Of a DNA stretch of 32,233 bases, positions 1 to 6,467 are shown one piece after another. A program made the position numbers and the translations under genes. The stretch lies in the IMG/VR virus record IMGVR_UViG_3300033571_021620, positions 1-32,233 of that record; one strand, given 5' to 3'. Every line of letters starts with the position of its first letter. Position 1 is the stretch's first letter. The notes under the pieces were generated by a model that saw only the letters and a list, made by a program, of their open reading frames with translations, did no database searches and was not told the DNA's origin. The stretch comes from a virus.

Positions 1-2
1 CA

Positions 3-620
3 GAGGCTCCTGCCGATGTCGCTAAGTCTGATACTGAGCCCGTAGCGGAGCCCGTGGTTGAGGAGCCGGCCGTTGAGCCTGCTGCTGAGCCCGTCGCTGA
101 GCCCGCTGCTGAGGAGCCTGCTGCCGAGGAGCCCGTCAATGCGGGTCACCAGGCCCTGCAGGACCTTGGGGCTGTCCTTGTTCGCGCCAGCGCTGATGAG
201 CGCGCGCGAATCATTTCTAAGGTCGCTGAGCTCGTCTCTGATGGCGAGCCCGAGGCCGTTGTTCCCGAGGTTGCAGAGGAGCCCGCTGTGGCACCTGTGG
301 AGCCAGAGGTCGAGGCACCCGTTGAGGCCCCAGCCCCTGAGGCTGCGGCAGTTGACGAGGTGACTGCTATCGCCAAGTCTGCGCTGGATGCAGCCTTTGC
401 CGCTCAGCAGGAGGTCGCAGCCGTTAAGGCTCAGCTGACCGAACTGCTTAGCCAGAAGGCCACGGTCGAGGCTGATCTTGCAAAGGCACTTGATGTCGTC
501 GGGCGACTGATGGATCTCCCATCGGGTCGCAAGTCGTATTCAGTTCCTACAAACAATTCCGGGACGAAGGCCCCTTGGCTTTCGCCCGTCATCCAGCGCA
601 TGCTGGACAGCGAGGAGTAA
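3..620 (+). CDS. C-terminal part of capsid scaffold or protease-scaffold protein (5' truncated by window)
   Basis: The reading frame is open from the first complete codon at base 3, so the GTG at 54 is probably not the real start and the gene begins left of the window. The visible part is very acidic and built of Glu-Pro-Ala-Val repeats (to about base 340), then an alpha-helical, coiled-coil-like stretch (about bases 350-500) rich in Ala, Gln, Leu and Glu, and a short tail with a basic GRKSYS motif. It ends four bases before the major capsid gene. Phage scaffolding proteins, and the C-termini of maturation proteases fused to scaffolds, have this position and composition and guide procapsid assembly before being removed. 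No catalytic protease motif lies in the visible part, so protease identity cannot be tested here. The structural role is inferred from context; the exact family is uncertain. Confidence 0.6.
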   Translation, partial: EAPADVAKSDTEPVAEPVVEEPAVEPAAEPVAEPAAEEPAAEEPVNAGHQALQDLGAVLVRASADERARIISKVAELVSDGEPEAVVPEVAEEPAVAPVEPEVEAPVEAPAPEAAAVDEVTAIAKSALDAAFAAQQEVAAVKAQLTELLSQKATVEADLAKALDVVGRLMDLPSGRKSYSVPTNNSGTKAPWLSPVIQRMLDSEE

Positions 621-624
621 AATC

Positions 625-1854
625 ATGAGCGAACTCAACGAGAAGTTGCAGGAAGTTGCAAAGGGTCTTGAAACCCTTGGCAATGCTCCGCACCTTGTCG
701 GCCGTGTTGCCGACGAGTCCATTGATGTCGCCGAGGCCTATGCTACTCAGCGCGAGCTTCGCAAGAAGTTCTCGAAGATGAGCCGCATGGAACTTGGCGA
801 GGCGCTCGACATCCAGGCCACCCGCGAAGCGGGCAAGCAGGCTTCGTCCGATGTTCTTAACCGCCTTGCGGTTGCGAACCCGAACATTGCCAAGCTGCTC
901 GATGCCAGCGGCGGCGCGGCGCTTATCCGCCAGGATCTCGAGCCAATCCTTTACGCGATCTTTGTTAAGAAGTTCCCGTTCTTTGAGCGCCTTCGCAAGG
1001 AGCCGGCAAACGGCCTTGTGCATGCGTTCAATCAGCAGACTGCTTACGGCGACGCAGTGTTCCAGACTGAGACCGGCACGGTCACGGACGACGTGAACAC
1101 CTACGCCCGCCAGACGACCAACGTGGCCGTTTTGGCAACCCGCCGTGGTATCACCCTGAAGTCGCAGTTTGCGATTACCCAGGGCGGCGCCCCGGGGCAG
1201 CAGGGCCTTTCGACCGAGCTTGAGGGTGGCGTCACTGCCATCGCCCACAAGCTTCAGAAGACCCTCTTCCAGGGTAACGCCAACACCACTTCCGGTGCAG
1301 GCGCGACCACCGAGCTCGGTGCCTATGATGCGAACGGCTTTGACGGCCTCCGCAAGCTCCTCGGAGCTGCGGCCGGTACTGCCCAGATCGCAAACAAGGG
1401 TACCGCTGCTTACCTGAGCGTCATCAACAACAACGTTGCTGACATCCTCAGCGCTGGTGGTAACCCATCGGCAATCCTTGTGAACCCAGCCGACTACGCC
1501 GGCTTGGTCAACGAGGTCACGAACCTTGTTCGCTACAACGGCTCAAGCCGCGCGAGCGAGCAGATGGGCCTTGGTCTTGGTTCCGTTGTCACGGCTGCCG
1601 GCGAGCTTCCGCTCCTGGCTGTTCCTGGCGACGCAATCGGGACGTACACCTATAGCTCGACGGCTTACCGCGACATGTATGTCGTGGACGAGTCGGTCTG
1701 GTCGATGCCGTACCTTGGTTCGGACTCGATCACGACGCTCGAGATTCCAGTTGGTGTGAACGGCGCCCTTTCGCGCCTCTACATCATGTACTGCATGTAC
1801 GGTCTTGCCAACAAGACCCCGCAGTTCAACGGGAAGATCCGCGTTTCGATCTAA
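625..1854 (+). CDS. Major capsid protein, HK97 fold
   Basis: This 409-residue protein has the size and layout of an HK97-type major capsid protein, which forms the icosahedral shell. Residues 1 to about 95 are helical and charged, like the delta scaffolding domain removed at maturation. Around residues 93-106 the chain becomes Gly/Ala-rich and then reads ALIRQDLEPIL, the usual start of the mature N-arm in this family. The following FPFFERLRKEPANG and the Asn/Gln/Thr-rich strands resemble the E-loop and spine regions. A GAGGAG Shine-Dalgarno overlaps the end of the upstream scaffold-like gene and is correctly spaced from the ATG. Codons are strongly biased to C- and G-ending forms, as expected for the most abundant protein. 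A stable hairpin follows the stop codon. The identification rests on recognised sequence pattern and context, not on a database search. Confidence 0.88.
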   Translation: MSELNEKLQEVAKGLETLGNAPHLVGRVADESIDVAEAYATQRELRKKFSKMSRMELGEALDIQATREAGKQASSDVLNRLAVANPNIAKLLDASGGAALIRQDLEPILYAIFVKKFPFFERLRKEPANGLVHAFNQQTAYGDAVFQTETGTVTDDVNTYARQTTNVAVLATRRGITLKSQFAITQGGAPGQQGLSTELEGGVTAIAHKLQKTLFQGNANTTSGAGATTELGAYDANGFDGLRKLLGAAAGTAQIANKGTAAYLSVINNNVADILSAGGNPSAILVNPADYAGLVNEVTNLVRYNGSSRASEQMGLGLGSVVTAAGELPLLAVPGDAIGTYTYSSTAYRDMYVVDESVWSMPYLGSDSITTLEIPVGVNGALSRLYIMYCMYGLANKTPQFNGKIRVSI

Positions 1855-1879
1855 GAGACGCAGGTCTCTGAAATGCCTG

Positions 1880-1909
1880 GGGGGCGGGGTGAGTGACCCC
1901 GCCCCCTTT
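1880..1909 (+). terminator. Strong hairpin terminator after the capsid gene
   Basis: An 11-bp perfect stem (GGGGGCGGGGT at 1880-1890 with ACCCCGCCCCC at 1896-1906) closes a 5-base loop and is followed by TTTGCTTTG. The T-tract is short and interrupted, so termination may be partial, letting some transcripts pass into the minor head genes while isolating high capsid expression. Confidence 0.7.
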
Positions 1910-1923
1910 GCTTTGAGGTATCT

Positions 1924-2154
1924 ATGGCAAAAAGACGGAAAAACAGAAAAATCCCGTACCACGAAATTATGGCCAAGAAAGCAATTGCTCATGCTATTGC
2001 ACGGAACCCCGAATACCTGGTAGAAATTACCTGGGACGGCGGAAAAACAATTATGCTTTCAGACGACTTGGTAGTCCGATTCGTCAATGGAAAGGCCAAA
2101 ATCCCGCTTCGCCTCCTTCCAGAGGTCGAGCAACACGGATGCAAACGCATCTGA
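1924..2154 (+). CDS. Small basic protein of unknown function, head region
   Basis: A 76-residue protein that I do not recognise. It begins with a strongly basic segment (MAKRRKNRK), has a short helix-like part (about 12-30), then a beta-like half containing TWDGGK and two further Lys/Arg-rich positions, ending CKRI. There is no signal peptide or membrane segment. TGAGGT lies just upstream at a suitable distance from the ATG, and the gene sits immediately after the capsid terminator and 17 bases before the next gene, so it is very likely translated. The position between capsid and head-tail connector genes fits a minor head, decoration or DNA-contacting protein, but nothing in the sequence proves a role. 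Confidence 0.6.
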   Translation: MAKRRKNRKIPYHEIMAKKAIAHAIARNPEYLVEITWDGGKTIMLSDDLVVRFVNGKAKIPLRLLPEVEQHGCKRI

Positions 2155-2171
2155 GATAAGGAGACATTCTC

Positions 2172-2483
2172 ATGGTCGACATTAACGATATCCTGGGGAT
2201 CAAGGACGCTAAGCCGGAGCCGGTTGTTGAGATCGAGCCGGTTGTTGCCCCTGAGCCGGTTGTTACACCAGCCGCCCCAGCTAAGGCTGTTGAACCGGTC
2301 AAGGTCGCTGCAGAGGCGGACGAGTTCGAAGTCGCTCCTGGCGTGTGGCAGATCAACGTTCCGGTTACGCAGTCGTTCACCCTTCCTGACGGCACTTGGG
2401 TTCGCCCAACACAGCTGGATGGCGCCACAAAGGCCGCTGTCCCCGCCAAGTGGGTTGACTGGGTCCGCGCACTCAAGGGTTAA
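2172..2483 (+). CDS. Small acidic/Pro-rich protein of unknown function, head region
   Basis: A 103-residue protein not recognised as a known family. Residues 1-12 (MVDINDILGIKD) look helical. Residues 13-45 are a low-complexity Pro-Val-Glu-Ala linker resembling the acidic repeats of the first gene in this window. Residues 50-103 form a compact, probably beta-rich domain with WQINVPVTQSF and a Trp-rich helical end. An AAGGAGA ribosome site lies 7 bases before the ATG. A folded C-terminal domain on a flexible acidic arm is compatible with a capsid decoration or head-tail accessory protein. That is inference from location only. Confidence 0.6.
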   Translation: MVDINDILGIKDAKPEPVVEIEPVVAPEPVVTPAAPAKAVEPVKVAAEADEFEVAPGVWQINVPVTQSFTLPDGTWVRPTQLDGATKAAVPAKWVDWVRALKG

Positions 2484-2490
2484 TCATTTA

Positions 2491-2503
2491 CCGGCACTGC
2501 CGG
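2491..2503 (+). promoter_or_regulatory. Intergenic hairpin before the adaptor gene
   Basis: CCGGC-ACT-GCCGG forms a 5-bp G/C stem in the 40-base gap, directly upstream of the AAAGGG ribosome site of the next gene. It lacks a T-tract, so it is more likely a processing, stability or translation-insulating hairpin than a terminator. Confidence 0.35.
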
Positions 2504-2523
2504 GAATAGCAAAGGGCAGATAA

Positions 2524-3456
2524 ATGGCCAGCCTCGTGACTCTTTCTGTACCGGGAATCATCTCCGATATTGCTACGTACAACCGTATCCAGGTTGGCCG
2601 TGCTGATACTGAGGATGACGCCACGGCAAAGTCTGGAACGTGGGAGCTGCTCGGATACGTCCCCCTCGTGGCCAACGTCTCTTCGTACACATATACTGAC
2701 GAAGGGGGGGACGCAACTCACTTTTATGCATACCGCCTGAACCACTCTGGAACAAGCGCCACAGGGTCGTGGAGCAGCAATGCTGTCGGCCGCGTGGAAG
2801 GGTATTTGACTGTTGCAGAGTTCCGAGAGTACGAGATCGGTGACCTCGGCTTGCCGGATGGCACAGAGGTAAGCAATCAAAAGATTCGGGCAATGGTCAA
2901 AATGGCCAGCTCCATGGTCGATTCATACGTCGGATATTCTTTCGACCACAGGCGTTCCGTAGAGCGCCATAAGTGGGACCAGCATACCCGACGCATCTAT
3001 CCGCGCCATAAGAACATTGAGTCGGTTGAGGCGGTTAGAATCTATGTGAGCGCCCAGCAATCTGCTGCGTTTACCGTCAATGATATTTTCATCAATGACG
3101 ACCGTGGCTATGTTGAGATCACCAGCCTGGCCAACGTTACCTACTCGCTCTTCCCGGCCATTGTCGCCCTCGGCATGATCGAGCCGGTGGCAGAGATCAC
3201 CTACACGCACGGCAAGACAAACGTCCCCCAGGACATCAAAGACGCAACGGCGCTTATCGCCGTTGACCTTCTTGCAAAGGACAATGTCGCCAAGCAGGGC
3301 CTGCAGGGCATTAGCCGCCTGCGCGTTGGCGAGATGGAGATCTACGCCGACCAATCCGGAGCTGGTGGCTCAAGGAATCGACGAGATCCGCTGGCCTCAA
3401 TCCCGCTTGCCGCTACGCTTATGCTTGATGCCTACATTAGGACATCTATCCGATGA
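2524..3456 (+). CDS. Head-tail adaptor (HK97 gp6-like) with N-terminal Ig/FN3-like domain
   Basis: This 310-residue protein appears to be the connector ring protein that docks on the portal. Residues from about 97 onward (LTVAEFREYEIGDLG, then a helix around MVKMASSMVDSYVG) match the pattern of gp6/gp15-type adaptors: a short 'TVAE' helix, then a helix ending in a Tyr/Gly turn, then beta strands, then a late helix DIKDATALIAVDLLAK. Residues 1-95 are extra, a Tyr/Thr/Ser-rich beta-sandwich-like domain with the alternating strand pattern of FN3/Ig folds. Typical gp6-like adaptors lack such a domain. The gene ends with the ATGA overlap of the next gene, implying translational coupling. Adaptor assignment is fairly secure from order plus pattern; the fold of the N-terminal domain is inferred. 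Confidence 0.7.
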   Translation: MASLVTLSVPGIISDIATYNRIQVGRADTEDDATAKSGTWELLGYVPLVANVSSYTYTDEGGDATHFYAYRLNHSGTSATGSWSSNAVGRVEGYLTVAEFREYEIGDLGLPDGTEVSNQKIRAMVKMASSMVDSYVGYSFDHRRSVERHKWDQHTRRIYPRHKNIESVEAVRIYVSAQQSAAFTVNDIFINDDRGYVEITSLANVTYSLFPAIVALGMIEPVAEITYTHGKTNVPQDIKDATALIAVDLLAKDNVAKQGLQGISRLRVGEMEIYADQSGAGGSRNRRDPLASIPLAATLMLDAYIRTSIR

Positions 3457-3782
3457 GTCTTCCTGGCTTTATCAGCACAATCACGCTCAAGCGCCAAGGG
3501 TCACTGACCCAGGACGCTATCGGAGCTCCGGTCATCGTGGAATCGGAAATTTGGACCAAGCGTGGACACTATCAGCAAGTATATGGTAACGATCAGCCGA
3601 ACCAGACTGGACGAAGCTCAAAGAGCATGTTCAAGTTCTGGTTGCCGTATCTCGACGACGCCGACCGACCGGCAATCAACGATACGCTGGTTACCGGCGG
3701 CAAAGAATTTACCGTTGCATCGATCAACGAGGAGTCCCTCAAGCACCACCTTTTGGTGGAGGCTTGGATTGTCGAGCGGTAA
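3453..3782 (+). CDS. Head closure / head-tail joining protein (SPP1 gp16-like)
   Basis: A 109-residue beta-rich protein with the size and layout of head-tail joining (stopper) proteins, which close the connector after DNA packaging and receive the tail. It opens with strands containing ITLKRQGS, has a Trp in EIWTKRGHY, and contains WLPYLDDADRP, NDTLVTGGKEFTV and an EAWIVER end. The 'strand - W - strand - D.L..GG..F.V - ... - W' order is typical of the family. The ATG overlaps the upstream stop codon (ATGA), and the next gene begins on the base after its stop, so all three connector genes look translationally coupled. Confidence 0.7.
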   Translation: MSLPGFISTITLKRQGSLTQDAIGAPVIVESEIWTKRGHYQQVYGNDQPNQTGRSSKSMFKFWLPYLDDADRPAINDTLVTGGKEFTVASINEESLKHHLLVEAWIVER

Positions 3783-4493
3783 ATGGCTCGCGGCTCTGTA
3801 AGTTTCAATATCTCCGTTGCCCAGCAGCAGCTCAAGGCTGTGGAAAATACCCTTAAGCAGGCACAACAGCAGATCGACCCAACGTTTGTTCAGGCCGCAA
3901 CGCAGCTTGTTCAGTCTGAAGTGTATGGGGGACCACAGAGCCTTGCGGGCCTAGCCTCGCAGGCGGCCCCAGTAGACACCGGAGCGCTGGCCCATGGTCT
4001 TGAGGGGCCATACAACAGCGAGGCATTCCCCAAGCGACGACGATCTCAGAGCGTTTTTTCTGTTACCCCGGCCGGTAAGGGGAAGGTTGCCGCGATCATG
4101 GTCAATTACGGTACAGACCCGCAGCAGGGGAGCTCGAATGGCGGCGAACATCCATACGTTGGATACGTAAAGCAGGACTTTCTCGGAGCGGCAATGCGCT
4201 CATTCCGCTCTCGTCTCAACGTAATTGGCAATGCGCTCTCCCAGGCAATCGCCTACGAAGTCACGCAGTCCCTCCGCTCTGCTGCGCAAGGAGCAGCAAG
4301 CTATGCTGCCGGGAAGTTGAAGCTCAGCCCCAAGGCCATCGCCGCACTAGCCGCAAAATTTGGTGCGGCACCTGTGGGCACAGCAAGCGGTCGTGGCTTT
4401 AAGTCGCGTAAGCTTGCATCGCTAAGCCAAGCGCATTACAAGAAAATCATGCGCCAGCGTCGGTACAAGCTTCGCAAAGCCGGACTAGCCTAA
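3783..4493 (+). CDS. Neck / tail-completion protein (HK97 gp10-like)
   Basis: A 236-residue protein whose central motif APVDTGAL (about residues 62-69), after a helical N-terminus rich in Gln and Ala, is the hallmark of the HK97 gp10-like family of minor neck proteins. A second typical part is the HPYVGYVKQDFLGAAMRS stretch around residues 121-138, which resembles the conserved 'hPf..pA......' region. The C-terminal 70 residues are long for the family, Lys/Arg-rich and probably nucleic-acid or partner contacting. The ATG follows the previous stop codon directly with only a weak GAGCGG upstream, so translation probably depends on coupling. Its last 9 bases overlap the end of the opposing metallophosphoesterase gene. 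Confidence 0.72.
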   Translation: MARGSVSFNISVAQQQLKAVENTLKQAQQQIDPTFVQAATQLVQSEVYGGPQSLAGLASQAAPVDTGALAHGLEGPYNSEAFPKRRRSQSVFSVTPAGKGKVAAIMVNYGTDPQQGSSNGGEHPYVGYVKQDFLGAAMRSFRSRLNVIGNALSQAIAYEVTQSLRSAAQGAASYAAGKLKLSPKAIAALAAKFGAAPVGTASGRGFKSRKLASLSQAHYKKIMRQRRYKLRKAGLA

Positions 4494-5762
4494 ACGGATC
4501 AGGTACTCCGCTGTTACGCCGCTCTCATGCTGAAACAACAACCACTGGCACGGTTCACCAGCAGAAGCAAGCTGCTCCTGAGCGTACGTGTTTGAACTTT
4601 CCGTAGATCCCCCGCTCCAGTGCGTAATGCCGTTCAGATACATCCGCGTTGGGGTGTGGAAGTGACCGGCAGCGCTGTAATCAAACCGCGCAACGGTCAT
4701 ATTCCATCCCTGCAGCTTCTTGCCGAACCCATACCAGGGGAAACCGGCAAAGCCGCCGGACACCTGATCGCCATGGAACAAGAACCACGTCTTACCCTTA
4801 ACGACATCGGTTGCAAACCACGCACGTTCGCCGGCAGAGATAGTCTCTACCCACTCAACGTTCTTCTGCTCCTTCAACGCCATCGAGGCAATGCGGTACA
4901 TCATGGCGTCGGCGTTGGATTCCGGGTGGAACGTGCCGCGACGACCAAGGCGGCCATGATTGCCAATGACGCCAACGACCCGCACCTTCTCGAAGACGGA
5001 TGCCAGGCGGCGAACAAGGTTAGCAAGGATCTCGCCACCATGGAAAATCTGATTGTACAGCGAGGCATCAATGAGGTGCGCCTGACCAGGGAAAATGTCT
5101 TCCCCTTCAACCAGGTCGCCCAGCAGATACACGCGGAGCTCCTTGACCGGATGCGCCGCACGCTGGATTTCAACGAGGCGCTCTACCTTATCGGAAAGTG
5201 ACTTGATGCGCTCTGCGGCGACATCGGAATTGTACGTCGGCGTAATCTTTCCGAGCTGCCAATCCGAAAGCAGCAGAATGGCCGTCTCATCGTCGGCCTT
5301 GCGCTTGTCTGCCTTTGCTGGAGCAACCGGTGCAATGTTCATTGCTGCCGAAGCCTCTCGCGCTGCCTGATAGACAGCCTCGACAAGCTCGTTTCGGTCT
5401 CGCTCCTTATCTTCCAGTTTCTTGAGTGCCTTGCGGTGGGCGGACTTGAGCCGCTCAATCTCACCGATTGCCTCGTATGAGGCAACTTCTTTTTCGGCAA
5501 CTTCCTTCACGACTTCCACCTTTCCGCGAACAGACGCAATGGCCTCTCGCAATGTTCCTGGGATAATCTCCGGAGAACGGCCGTTGAAGGCCCTTCGGTC
5601 GATAAACGACTTTTCTCCCCGGAGTAGCTTGTTCCTCATAATGTTATACCCATTGATCGAACGATCTGGGTATGCCTTGCTGAACTCGCTGTACTCCATG
5701 TTCAGAGCGTCCTGCTTTTCCGCAGCGGACCACGGCCGCAGGTACTGATACTGTCCTGGCAT
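4485..5762 (-). CDS. Metallophosphoesterase with N-terminal helix-turn-helix-like domain
   Basis: A 425-residue protein on the strand opposite to the structural operon. Residues 9-50 resemble a Myb/HTH-type module (a WSAAEKQDAL helix followed by AYPDRSINGYN and a basic helix). Residues 80-140 are a charged coiled coil. Residues 160-425 carry the five calcineurin-like phosphoesterase blocks in order: SDWQLGK (D167, Q169), GDLVEG (D216), GNHGR (N268, H269), FHGD (H330) and AGHFH (H367, H369). The first block has Gln where DxH is usual; this Gln variant occurs, as I recall, in phage members. The domain predicts a two-metal phosphodiesterase or phosphatase, possibly nucleic-acid directed. A GGAGG site lies 4 bases before the ATG. 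It is the second gene of a minus-strand pair and overlaps the neck gene by 9 bases tail-to-tail. The substrate is unknown. Confidence 0.82.
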   Translation of the reverse strand: MPGQYQYLRPWSAAEKQDALNMEYSEFSKAYPDRSINGYNIMRNKLLRGEKSFIDRRAFNGRSPEIIPGTLREAIASVRGKVEVVKEVAEKEVASYEAIGEIERLKSAHRKALKKLEDKERDRNELVEAVYQAAREASAAMNIAPVAPAKADKRKADDETAILLLSDWQLGKITPTYNSDVAAERIKSLSDKVERLVEIQRAAHPVKELRVYLLGDLVEGEDIFPGQAHLIDASLYNQIFHGGEILANLVRRLASVFEKVRVVGVIGNHGRLGRRGTFHPESNADAMMYRIASMALKEQKNVEWVETISAGERAWFATDVVKGKTWFLFHGDQVSGGFAGFPWYGFGKKLQGWNMTVARFDYSAAGHFHTPTRMYLNGITHWSGGSTESSNTYAQEQLASAGEPCQWLLFQHESGVTAEYLIRLG

Positions 5763-5785
5763 TTAACCTCCGGGGAGACTAATCC

Positions 5786-5926
5786 CTACTTCTTGCCTGA
5801 AGCAGGCTTCTTGGCTGCCGCCTTTGCGGCAGGCTTTGCGGCTGGCTTGGCAGCCTTCTTAGGAGCAGCCTTCTGCGCCTTTAACGGCTTTGCCGTCTTT
5901 TTCGAGAACAGATCCTTCAAACCCAT
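5786..5926 (-). CDS. Small Lys/Ala/Pro-rich basic protein (H1-tail-like), 46 residues
   Basis: Reading the minus strand from the ATG at 5926-5924 to the TAG at 5788-5786 gives 46 residues: a short amphipathic start (MGLKDLFSKK) followed by repeats of the AAKPAAK/AAPKK type and a GKK end. About one third of residues are Lys, with no acidic residue after position 5. Such composition is typical of histone H1-like or nucleic-acid-condensing tails. A GAAGGAG ribosome site (5934-5940) stands 7 bases upstream, and the metallophosphoesterase gene follows 23 bases downstream with its own GGAGG site. This is the first gene of the minus-strand pair and lies behind an extended -10 promoter. The coding call is strong because of the ribosome site, promoter and composition. 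The DNA- or RNA-binding role is inferred. Confidence 0.75.
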   Translation of the reverse strand: MGLKDLFSKKTAKPLKAQKAAPKKAAKPAAKPAAKAAAKKPASGKK

Positions 5927-5938
5927 GTTACAACTCCT

Positions 5939-5958
5939 TCTGGCCATTTTCGGCCAGA
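5939..5958 (-). promoter_or_regulatory. Palindrome (candidate operator or leader hairpin) at the start of the minus-strand pair
   Basis: TCTGGCC (5939-5945) and GGCCAGA (5952-5958) form a perfect 7-bp inverted repeat around a 6-base centre. The predicted transcription start of the minus-strand promoter, 7 bases after its -10 hexamer, falls near 5955 inside the repeat, and the other arm touches the AAGGAG ribosome site. This position suits a repressor operator; a translational hairpin is the alternative. Confidence 0.5.
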
Positions 5959-5961
5959 GGG

Positions 5962-5990
5962 ACTATATCACACTTTGAACCACATATCCA
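5962..5990 (-). promoter_or_regulatory. Extended -10 promoter for the minus-strand pair
   Basis: On the minus strand the sequence reads TGGATA (5985-5990), a 17-base spacer (5968-5984) ending TGA, then TATAGT (5962-5967). TATAGT matches 5 of 6 consensus bases, TGGATA matches 4 of 6, and the TG one base before the hexamer gives an extended -10. Spacing is optimal and the first start codon is 36 bases downstream of the hexamer. Confidence 0.6.
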
Positions 5991-6004
5991 CAACATCGTG
6001 TAGT
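5975..6004 (+). promoter_or_regulatory. Possible + strand promoter before the tail genes
   Basis: TTGAAC (5975-5980), an 18-base spacer and TGTAGT (5999-6004) match 4 of 6 bases each to a sigma-70-type promoter. It would restart transcription of the tail operon after the minus-strand cassette. It overlaps the opposing promoter face to face. The match is weak. Confidence 0.3.
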
Positions 6005-6024
6005 CGCAGAAGAATTTATGGTAG

Positions 6025-6456
6025 ATGATGGACATGTCAAGAAGTACAATCTTGGGCATGTATGGCATCTACGAAGCCTTTTTCTCCGCGTTGAGCTCCG
6101 ATACCCAGCTTCAGACGCTGCTGGGCGGTACTGCCACGGATAAAAAGGTCTACCCCGTTTACCACCCCGGAAAGTCCAGTTTGCCCTCCATCCGCGTGGC
6201 CATTTATGGCGGCGGAAGCGATGTGGCCCTGGGCGTTGACCGCCCCATTGTGGACGTGCTGATCGTGAGTAAAAACGGGGCCGCAGAGATGAATACTATT
6301 GGCAACCGCGTGGATGTGGTGCTTAATAGGAAACGCCTCTCGGGGCCGAACGGGACAGTCTTGCATTTGTCGCATAAGGTGACAGAGCAGGACATCTACG
6401 ACGACACGAGTCTGGAATACCGGCGAGTGATCCGGTATAGCGTCATCAAGACATAG
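6025..6456 (+). CDS. Tail terminator protein
   Basis: A protein of up to 143 residues located between the connector genes and the tail tube, the invariable place of the tail terminator, which caps the tube and joins it to the neck. The sequence fits: an N-terminal helix (MYGIYEAFFSALSSD), a Leu-Leu-Gly turn, KVYPVYHPG followed by PSIRVAIYGGG, the strand DVLIVSK, a helix NTIGNRVDVVLN, and closing strands ending RRVIRYSVIK. This is the alpha/beta layout of lambda gpU-like and DUF3168-like terminators. The start is uncertain: in-frame ATGs occur at 6025, 6028, 6034 and 6058 and none has a clear ribosome site. The 6058 start (MYGIY) matches the family N-terminus best. Confidence 0.68.
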   Translation: MMDMSRSTILGMYGIYEAFFSALSSDTQLQTLLGGTATDKKVYPVYHPGKSSLPSIRVAIYGGGSDVALGVDRPIVDVLIVSKNGAAEMNTIGNRVDVVLNRKRLSGPNGTVLHLSHKVTEQDIYDDTSLEYRRVIRYSVIKT

Positions 6457-6467
6457 GAGAAAACACA

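Noticed and set aside
589-1248. - strand reading frame, 219 residues
   Set aside because: Opposite the major capsid gene, which has strong codon bias, a ribosome site and a family pattern.
4620-5201. + strand reading frame, 193 residues
   Set aside because: Lies fully opposite the metallophosphoesterase, whose five motifs establish the coding strand.
5793-5978. + strand reading frame, 61 residues, Ala/Gly/Phe-rich, looks like a membrane protein
   Set aside because: It is the antisense of the Lys/Ala-rich gene at 5786-5926, which has a ribosome site and promoter; Lys codons read backwards give Phe and Leu.
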